Below the pieces are notes generated by a model, which worked only from the letters and a program-made list of their open reading frames with translations, had not been told where the DNA came from and searched no databases. Below, piece by piece: positions 56,910 to 64,000 of a DNA stretch of 64,000 nucleotides (position 1 is its first letter; every line of letters begins with the position of its first letter). Position numbers and translations under genes: made by a program. The stretch covers positions 33,892-97,891 of the forward strand of contig NMRB01000636.1 of the NCBI GenBank assembly GCA_002633025.1, in the 5' to 3' direction. Source of the DNA: Notospermus geniculatus. Lineage: Eukaryota > Nemertea > Pilidiophora > Heteronemertea > Lineidae.

Positions 56910-57437
56910 ATGTTTCGCTTCCTAACACTTCCGATAGGTGTCACCATTTGTTTATCCCTCTTCCTCTGCCTGGAGGCCCGGCCCTACGCCTTCAAGGAGG
57001 AGATCATCCCCTTGGATGACGGCTACGACGACGAGGACGCATTTCTGGAAAACGGCGCCGAGAAACGCTCGGCTGACCTGAGCGTCTCCGGCTCTCTCGC
57101 GGCGCTCACGGATATGCTGATGTGGCAACGACAACGACAGATGAAGGACGAACTCGCCGCTTTGGGCAAACGCACATCGGGTTTGAATAATGTTCCAGTA
57201 CCGGCCATTTTCAGGCGATTTCAACGACTGTCGAATATGAACAAAAGATCCGGGAGTGATTTGTCTATTTTAGGATCGTTAGACGCTCTTTCGGACATCA
57301 TCGCCTCACAGCAAGCGAAACATTTGAGTGACGTCAATCACCAACGACTGCTTCGTTTGGGGAAGCGAGACACTAGCGCCAGTTTAGATGGGGCGGAGAA
57401 GGCGGAAACTAAAAAGGTGGGAATAATAATACCGTAA
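56910..57437 (+). CDS. Neuropeptide prohormone, ELH/DH44 (CRF-type) family
   Basis: This is a 175-aa secreted precursor. Residues 1-23 are a signal peptide (likely cut after LEA). An acidic spacer ends in KR 52-53. Peptide 1 (54-85) is followed by G86-KR, so it would be a 32-residue C-terminally amidated peptide; its SLAALTDMLMWQRQRQMKDE core closely recalls molluscan egg-laying hormone. A 23-residue linker ends in KR 112-113. Peptide 3 (114-150), with DLSILGSLDALSDIIASQQA, is followed by G151-KR, giving a 37-residue amide closer to DH44/CRF peptides. A 16-residue tail follows. The likely true 3' end is spliced: donor GTGGGA at 57417 and acceptor TTTTTCCAG at 57735, adding only Ala-Glu-stop (to 57744). 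Without splicing the stop is at 57437. The start is the first ATG after the 5'UTR intron. Peptides of this family act through class B GPCRs, so the class A receptors in this window are not expected partners. Confidence 0.85.
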   Translation: MFRFLTLPIGVTICLSLFLCLEARPYAFKEEIIPLDDGYDDEDAFLENGAEKRSADLSVSGSLAALTDMLMWQRQRQMKDELAALGKRTSGLNNVPVPAIFRRFQRLSNMNKRSGSDLSILGSLDALSDIIASQQAKHLSDVNHQRLLRLGKRDTSASLDGAEKAETKKVGIIIP

Positions 57438-57735
57438 ATGTTATATTTTTGCAAGGGAAATTTATGTTGTCGCGTGAAAAGCCTTTGATATTCATTGAGT
57501 CCATGAACTGAAAATGAAAACGTGACGTGTTTGTTTTGTTGCTATGGAGATCAGGAAAACAAAGATGGTGTCGGTGAAGGCTACCAACGACACCCACCGT
57601 GTGCCTGTCACGTGATTGATGGCATTTTCTGGAAGGTTTTGAACTTTTGTCTGGAAAAACATGACGTCACTAACTACTCAATACAGACTTTAAATCTAAA
57701 ATCACTATAAGCCTTGTATCCATTCCTTTTTCCAG

Positions 57736-57744
57736 GCAGAGTGA
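57736..57744 (+). CDS. Candidate terminal coding exon of the neuropeptide gene
   Basis: A strong acceptor (CCTTTTTCCAG) is followed by GCA GAG TGA in the phase left by the donor at 57417. It would replace the six residues read through the donor. Only transcript data can decide between the two ends. Confidence 0.35.
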   Translation, partial: AE

Positions 57745-57859
57745 TAACGAGATCGGATAAGGCCATCTTTGGGGCGAAAACAGAAAAATGCCTAAGTACG
57801 ATTTCGTCCGAGAAAAACTTGATGAAGGAAGCAGCCATATCCAGCCCTTGTGTCAATTA

Positions 57860-58516
57860 GTGACACATTAAGGACACAAGTGATAAATTCTTTGTTTTCA
57901 ACACGCAACTTCTGGATGTCACCGCATTTCCTCGTAGCGCCCTCTACTGGTTTTTTTGGACAGTTTGTCGTATCGTAGGATACCGCGCCTCCGTTATGTG
58001 CCGAATATCTAGCCCAGTTTGAATCAAATCAGATAAAATTTCACTTTGTTGCTAACTATACATCCATTTTCACACATTTTGGGGCGTTCTGATCAGGAGA
58101 ATAGGCCCAATATACATGACAGTGAACATTATCCGTGCAGTGCATACGTGTGTTGCTTCGAGATGTTAGCTGGGAGGACATGAGTGTAGCCGTCTAAAAT
58201 TGCCTGATGTAAAAACGTACAACGCAATGAATGTTTAAATATACTGATTGGTGAAGTAAAATATTTATTTTTACAGTTATAATTCGCTTGATTTGCAATT
58301 TTTCTTTGGTTACTTTGTATTACCAAAAATAGATAACCAACTTGAATCCACCCACGATTGCGGGAGCACCGCACGCAGATTTTCCTCATGGTAACTTGTT
58401 AACGGAACGCCATCAGACGGAGGGTGCAGTATGGGTGATGTAATAGAGCAGTTGGGCGAAATATTGTCCAGCTTATTACAGAGAAGATAAAATCAAGCCA
58501 TGATCATCCATCAATC
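57860..58516. other. Intergenic, no gene
   Basis: This is AT-rich with no supported coding region. It probably includes the 3'UTR of the neuropeptide gene. Confidence 0.4.
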
Positions 58517-58590
58517 TTGATCGACACGCAAGGATTTACCGATAGCACGTCATCGTTTCCACGACGTAACGTCGTTCTGTTGGTGCGCGT

Positions 58591-58799
58591 TTTGCCCCCG
58601 GCTTTGCGTCATAGGACAACGTCAGCAATGCATTTGCCCCCGGCTTTGCGTCATAGGACGAGGTCACCAATGCATTTGCCCCCGGCTTTGCGTCATAGGA
58701 CGACGTCACCAATGCATTTGCCCCGGCTTTGCGTCATAGGACGACGTCACCAATGCATTTGCCCCCGGCTTTGCGTCGTGACGGCGACGTCAGCAATGG
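58591..58799. repeat. Minisatellite, five ~42-bp units with CRE-like cores
   Basis: Units start at 58591, 58633, 58675, 58717 and 58758. They read TTTGCCCCCGGCTTTGCGTC then ATAGGACGACGTCACCAATGCA with small changes. The fourth is 41 bp, which shifts the frame of the 106-codon ORF across the array and argues that the array is not coding. Confidence 0.9.
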
Positions 58800-58930
58800 C
58801 GGACATTGTTGAAGTTACTCTACCGTGGAAACCATGAATACAATATGTATTAAAACTTCGATTGTCTATTTAGCCCTGATTTAGCTGAGCTTAGATTGTC
58901 CTCGACGTCCTTATATCAGCATCATTTTCA

Positions 58931-58973
58931 TCATTCGTTGAGTTTTTCATTTTTATTTCGATGTCTTCCATGG
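58931..58973 (-). CDS. Possible last exon of the SLC22-like gene
   Basis: On the minus strand an acceptor (TTAACTTAG) ends at 58974. The phase left by the GTGAGT donor at 59354 then reads a short basic tail (SHGRHRNKNEKLNE) to a TGA at 58933-58931. This suits the charged C-terminal tail of SLC22 transporters, but the acceptor is ordinary and the exon is short. Confidence 0.25.
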
Positions 58974-59179
58974 CTAAGTTAATCGTGCCACACTCTACCT
59001 TCCGTACTCTAGTATTTTCTGAAAGACGGAAGAACAAAAGTAGAAGCCTGAGCGTCCTGTACCAATGTTTGAGTAGCGAGTATAACTATTGCTAATAAAC
59101 TTTCACAACTCATGTTTGAACAAAAACGCGCTTATATTAGATCTAATCGGCAGTAATAGAGGTTTCCCACTGACGATTG

Positions 59180-59296
59180 TGACGTCACTGCCGCGACGAG
59201 ATGCCGCCATGTTGGACGTCACGTCCAACGCATTCGTAGTTTCAGATGACGTCCAACATGGCTGACGTGCGAATTATGACGTCAATGATGACGTCA
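59180..59296. promoter_or_regulatory. Cluster of CRE octamers (TGACGTCA)
   Basis: There are perfect TGACGTCA sites at 59180-59187, 59277-59284 and 59289-59296. Further GACGTC cores lie at 59216 and 59248 within the inverted pair GCCATGTTGGACGTC/GACGTCCAACATGGC. It is either an enhancer-like cluster or a decayed MITE of the GACGTC-rich kind. It lies in the 3' part of the transporter gene. Confidence 0.4.
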
Positions 59297-59350
59297 CGTG
59301 AAGTTCCTCTGTAGGATAGCTCTCGTGAACGAATGACCTGAAGAATGGAC

Positions 59351-62300
59351 TCACGAACCAAAGCGCTCCCCGTCTTCCAGCGTCTCCGGAAGTTCTTGGT
59401 GGAGGGTTTCTGGGAGGAGGAAGGCTAATCCCCCGGCGACGACAGAAGTCACTCCAAACAACATGGAGGGGACGCCATACCAGACGTTCGTCTGGAAAGG
59501 AATAGTATGGTTCGAATAGCAGGGAGAACGGGATGCAAATTTAGGCCTAGTATTTGTTGATTCGATTTTCATGGGGACGTCGGGTTCGATTTCCGAAATT
59601 CGAATTTTGGACAAATACTCTTATTCAAATGGGTCTGACCCGGCCCATACAGCCATTAGCATTGCAGTATAAGTATTGGTAAGTACTGGTAACACCAACA
59701 GATAAGTAAGCTACTGGTTAGTACTGGTAACACTAAACCAGCCAAGAAATAAACCGATCGTGTTCCCCGATGTAGGATGTTCTAGGACCTTTCCGGGCCA
59801 CCTAATGGTGTGATCAAGACCCATAACACCATCCAGTTAGACACCAGAAGGGAGGGGCATAGGTGTCACACCTAAACCACCTACATGCTTTCTTCTTGTT
59901 GTTTAAAACGTGCGGAATTCTACCCAAGATTGTAAACACCCCACGGAAGAAGTTCCTATGACGCAATCATTGGCCGGATGCAGGCGGAATTCTTGCAACT
60001 TCTTTCGCGTCCTCTTTTCACACCTACCAGTAAGGCCACCTGAGGGGCTAAAACACCCCCTATCCTCGCATGCATCGAGCCTGTGCCGACACCAACATTA
60101 CGGATGACGGTTGGGAAGACCTAGAAAAAAGTAAACGATCGATTTCGTATTTTAAGAACATTTTTGTTCGCTCGCATCGTCTCCCGGCGGGCTATCCCAC
60201 TTTTTTAAGCATCAAACGAAAAACAATAAAATATGATGTGAAATGTGGCCCGAAGCTTCCAAGTGATTCCACGATTGTCGGTGCAAATATAGGTGCATCG
60301 TATTTCTTATCAGCCAATCGGATTTTGTTACATGGTGACGTCATAGGAGCGATTTGATGAGAGAGCGCACTCGACGCGCATCCTGCCTGGTCACTGTGGC
60401 TTTAGAACCAGTCTGATGCTTACCTCAGCGGAATAGTTGTAGATGATGGCGAAAGAACACGTGATGCCAAACTTTCCTACCATCGATAAGATAATCAGTA
60501 CGGTGGTTAGGGCTGCAATGAACAAATAGGACCAAGTCGTTATAAACCAACTACACACAATGCATCATGGTGTTATGCCAATGTGCTCTTGGCCAGAAGC
60601 GCTGCATATGCTAAAACCGAGGACTTGGAGATGGGAAAACGGTACCTTTATTTTGGAGAATTGGAATGCAACCAAGACAAGCAGCGCCACCTAGGATCAT
60701 GGTCCCCGCCAGTGGTATCTTCCGGCCGATCCGATCCAGCGTCAAGGCACAGAACGTGTAGGCCGGAAACTCGACCAATGCGGAGATGGCCGAGTTGACA
60801 TAAACATCGCCGAATGCTCCGCTATTCAGGCTGAGACCGTAATAAACGAACGAGTTCACGAACCTTCAAAACAAAGCAAAGAGATTCAGTACAAGCACGT
60901 GCATGCAGACGTTTCCAACCACCACCCACCTACCCCCGCGGTCGGAAAGGACTTTTTTCAACCTACCAGTTGAAGAAGATGTTAAGAGACCGTGCCCGCA
61001 TCCTCGGTGTTCTAACCAGGTCGACGATGTTTGGTCTCCGTACGGTTTCATGCACCTAAAACGACAAAACAGAATCTCTCAAATGGTCATACACTCACCC
61101 AATGGATGCAGAAATGCAGTATGGTTATCGTCCAAAAAAGGCGGCCACAAAATCGACTCTGCACTGTCGTTGCCCGCACAAAATGACGACACCTACCTTC
61201 GGAATATCTAGTTCTTCCTTCAGATCGAAACCCTTTGGTAATGTCTTTCCATTCGTCTGTGCAATCCTCTCCAGGATCCTCTGGGCTGCCGTGTATTTTC
61301 CCTTCGATACCAACCACCGCGGTGACTCGGGGCAAACCCTAAAACCCAGACAGAAAAGGAAGCTTTCCAAGGCTTGGTTCTGCACGATAGTTTTTGCCGT
61401 ACGGTCGGCTGAATTGCTAGAGGGCAGCCCTAATCCAGGCCAGAAGGGATCCTGTTACGATTACCATTTCTTGTGATATTGGACCTGATACTCTTGTTAA
61501 GTATATGTTCCAAGTATTTTCCGTGCGAATGTATTTTCGAGGAAGTTAGTTTCAATCGACAAACACGATTCAGGTGAAACACACAGGATTAAGAAGGCAA
61601 GGTCAGTTGTCGTCAACTAAGACGCCCGAGCATGCAGGAGAACGCTTTTTCGGTCCGTTTGGTGACCGGGCCAGCGGTAAGATCTGCTTACCAGATGTAC
61701 ATGACGGGCAGTATAATGACAGGAGCAGCCAGGACAATCTGAAGAAGCCATTGGTCCCGGATGAGGTAGGCCACGCCCGTGAGGGTGAGGAAACCGAGGG
61801 CGAACCACCCCTGGACGAAGATGCCTGGCGCCATTCTGTAGTTAGACCCGATGATCTCCATTACTGGAACGAAAACAATGAAAAGGGATTCCTTGGCATC
61901 GTTCGCTGGACGATATTCTGTACCATGCCATTTGCTAGAGCAGAATCTCACAATCTTGACTGATATTAGTAGATTAAGACCACGATTGCACTTCGGAGCT
62001 GTCAGTCAGTTGACCAATAGGTGTCGCTACGGCCCAATTCAATGTCTAGCGGCCCATTCATGCTTGATTGAGCACCAAACAGGAGAATTTTCTTTTAAAA
62101 AATTGGTATTGGTCCGCTAGAACTTTGCTGCCATCTTTTGGCAATAAGCGCAGCTGACTGCTCCTTTTATGGAAACCTACCAATAACAAAGGCGGTTGTG
62201 AATGACCCAGCAACACTGGTCCCGACGAAGAACCGAAGGATACAAAACATGATGTAGTTTGGAGCAAACGGGGCTGCGACTCCGAATAATACTTCAAGGA

Positions 62301-64000
62301 GTAGGGTTATGATGAGGGTTTTCTTTCGTCCGATGCTGAAAGAAAGAAAGGGATGGAAGAGAGGCGAAGAGGTGATATTAGGGAGGTTTCGCAAGCGCCC
62401 GGTTAGGCCATACGACGACGTTTATCTATTGTGTGCCAGACGTTTATATTGTTTGGGTATACCCACAGTGTGGGTATACCCAAACAATATAAACGTCGTC
62501 GTATGGCCCACCGGGCGCTTGCGAAACCTCCCTATTATCATGGACGGTCACTTTTTATGAGAATCTTCAACTTGTAGACGAAAACGAAACTTTGAAACAT
62601 GGTTAACGCTTTACGTGTTTCTGGGGTGTGCGTGGGAGAAGTGAACTCTTGGAGGAGAACTAGGGCAGTGACGTCACACATGACTTGGTGACCAGGGATA
62701 CAGCACACAAACAAGCCGACGGGGTCAACAAACGAGAACATTCGACCCTAACCCAGGTCAACCCAGGTCAACCCATGCCCCCTTCCTCACAATGACTTGG
62801 TGACCAGGGACTATAGCACACGAACAAGCCGAGGGGGTCGACAAACGAGAACATTCGGCCCTAACCCCTGCATTGAACCCCCTTGCAGTTATGGCACGGC
62901 TTAACCCACCGGTCAAAGTGAGGATTTCCTTTATGGCCTAGTGGTTGGCGCGTTGGCCTCTGCGCTAGAAGTTAAAGGAGCACGGTATTGCCACTTTCTC
63001 TCGACAGCCGGCGCCACCGCGCCACTCTCCAACCCAGGGACTAACTCCGTTGTCGGCGAATTTTGACCCGATTTACTACGTACATTTTGTAATGCATTTT
63101 TGTAGTTCGTCTTACTGTCGCTAGGTGGCTCCCTCTACGTCGGCAGTCAAATAAAGCATTTGAGATCCAATACCGTGCTCCTTTAAGCAAACAGAGAGCG
63201 CGATCAGTACGATGGGTGACCGGCGCGCGCACATGTATAATACAACCCCCGTCAACCCCTCTTTACCAAAGCTGCTCACTCACGGGACTTCTCAGAAGAC
63301 CTCGAAATACCCGACGCGAGCTAGTGGTAAAAGGAAGATTTCCTCAGATAGAATAGAGTGTGTTTTCCTATATCCCTAGAAAATCTTTAACAATATTAGA
63401 CATACGAATCTGAGAGTGAGCCATAGATTACGCATCCGGCCAAAAACCCCGCCATATAGATGGTTGAGACTAAAGGCGTCAGGAAACTTTGATCGCAGAC
63501 TGTAAAAAACTGGAAGAAAAATGAAGACAATGATGAAGATAAGACGAGGAGGCAATAAGTTCAAAATTCATTTGTAGCATTCCAACCATTTTTGATGAAA
63601 ATTTCATTACAGCGAGGGAATGATAAGGAAACGTACTTTGGCATTAAACTCTCATATTATTGTAGGCCTGCCGTCCCGAGACGAAACGGAACATATCTTC
63701 CTTTGGTGCTTATGGGGTTTCGTCATTGGTAACGTCACCGCTTACAGCACTAATGCCTTTACTTGACGATGTACAGTAACAATAACCATTTCTTTTTTAA
63801 CACCGGAAGTGACGTAGACATATGGCTGCCGTTATGACGTCATTGGATGACTCTTACCCAACTTTGCACAGTGGCAGTGTACTGAGAGTCATCGAAGATC
63901 CACCCATCTACACATGACGCTGTCTTTGTTGCGTTTGTGACCATGGCTGTTCTGTTCCACGCCAGAAGTTCCTGAGACGTGTAGTTTTCATAGCCAAGCT
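59351..64000 (-). CDS. SLC22-family organic ion transporter, spliced, 5' partial
   Basis: This is a major-facilitator membrane protein that moves organic cations, anions or carnitine-like substrates. Minus-strand exons in order: 63858-64000 (partial; extracellular loop with NYT, NRT, NAT glycosylation sites and CVDGWIFDDSQY), 63406-63509, 62181-62335, 61692-61863, 61197-61338, 60967-61055, 60646-60863, 60424-60512, 60028-60120 and 59355-59491. All have GT-AG boundaries and phases that join. The 104- and 155-bp exons match the sizes I recall for vertebrate SLC22 exons. Landmarks: YGSLSD|SIGRKKT, made by splicing of the second and third exons (the family's loop 2-3 signature); ESPRWL; RRPNIVDLVRTP; LDRIGRK; and LPETLHQELPETLEDGERFG near the end. 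In-frame TGA at 59351-59353 would end the protein, but a strong GTGAGT donor at 59354 suggests a further exon. Substrate is not predictable. Introns carry at least two MITEs. Confidence 0.9.
61998..62161. mobile_element. Dispersed AGCAAAGTTCTAGCGGACCA element, copy 3, inverted, intronic
   Basis: This is the reverse complement of the 31783 and 52309 elements. It sits in the transporter intron, ending about 20 bp from the donor at 62180 of the 155-bp exon. Confidence 0.75.
62379..62532. mobile_element. 154-bp near-perfect palindromic MITE, intronic
   Basis: The ends GGGAGGTTTCGCAAGCGCCC and its mirror are flanked by TA on both sides. Both arms continue through CCATACGACGACGTTTAT to the central TTTGGGTATACCCA repeat and its mirror. 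It shares the GGGAGGTTT terminus and TA target with the 14799 family but has a different interior. It lies 44 bp upstream of a transporter splice acceptor. Confidence 0.9.
62683..62869. repeat. Tandem duplication, two ~75-bp segments
   Basis: GACTTGGTGACCAGGGA...CAAACGAGAACATTCG.CCCTAACCC occurs at 62683-62755 and again at 62791-62869. AACCCAGGTC is repeated in between. Confidence 0.75.
62934..62971 (+). repeat. tRNA-like SINE start, interrupted
   Basis: The A box TGGCCTAGTGG and following TTGGCGCGTTGGCCTCTGCG look like a tRNA-derived SINE head. It breaks off at the TTAA where the next element is inserted, and no B box is found after that element. Confidence 0.45.
62976..63182. mobile_element. 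Best-preserved TTAA-type MITE, 207 bp, intronic
   Basis: AGGAGCACGGTATTGCC and CAATACCGTGCTCCT are inverted ends between TTAA at 62972-62975 and 63183-63186. It is the clearest member of the family that includes 13089, 24556 and 42413, and it lies in a transporter intron. Confidence 0.9.

Noticed and set aside
58517-58837. ORF encoding repeated LPPALRHRT units as a repeat protein
   Set aside because: It is the translation of a 42-bp minisatellite. One unit is 41 bp, so the repeat frame is not maintained.

Overview
The window is nuclear DNA from an animal, most likely a marine invertebrate. It has spliced genes with GT-AG introns, TATA boxes, tRNA-derived SINEs, and very many short terminal-inverted-repeat elements (MITEs). 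A prohormone with two amidated helical peptides resembling the ELH/DH44 (CRF-type) hormones of molluscs and annelids points to a spiralian (mollusc, annelid, brachiopod or similar). That placement is an inference from one gene family, and other marine invertebrates are not excluded. Four isolated single-base Ns (6503, 27697, 42151, 50454) look like assembly joins.

Layout. 1-348 is the C-terminal coding end of an unrecognised plus-strand gene. 1.6-5.9 kb holds two minus-strand class A GPCR genes, each with its whole coding region in one exon. 6504-17419 and 17918-28680 are two direct copies of one ~10.8 kb block. Each carries an intact, nearly identical 425-codon plus-strand GPCR with its own TATA promoter, 5'UTR intron and 3' flank, but the copies differ by several transposon insertions. 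28.7-56.5 kb has no gene I can support. It holds MITEs, tRNA-like SINE pieces, hairpins, minisatellites and one stray relic of the GPCR 3' flank (about 30.09-30.24 kb). 56.6-57.75 kb is a plus-strand neuropeptide prohormone gene with a TATA promoter and one or two introns. 59.35-64.0 kb is a minus-strand SLC22-family transporter gene in at least ten exons, running off the right end.

The three GPCR types share an unusual gene form: an intron acceptor lies 8-13 bp upstream of the ATG and the coding region is intronless. They also share E-R-M in place of D-R-Y and N-A-Y-x-Y in place of NPxxY, so they form a local paralogous cluster. Their ligands cannot be read from sequence. Linkage to a peptide hormone gene about 34 kb away is suggestive only.

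The main structural question is whether the two ~10.8 kb blocks are a true recent tandem duplication or two haplotypes placed end to end by the assembler. One copy of the block starts exactly at an N in the middle of a MITE, and the other contains an N replacing about 446 bp. In favour of separate histories, different MITEs have inserted within a few bases of each other at the same target in the two copies.
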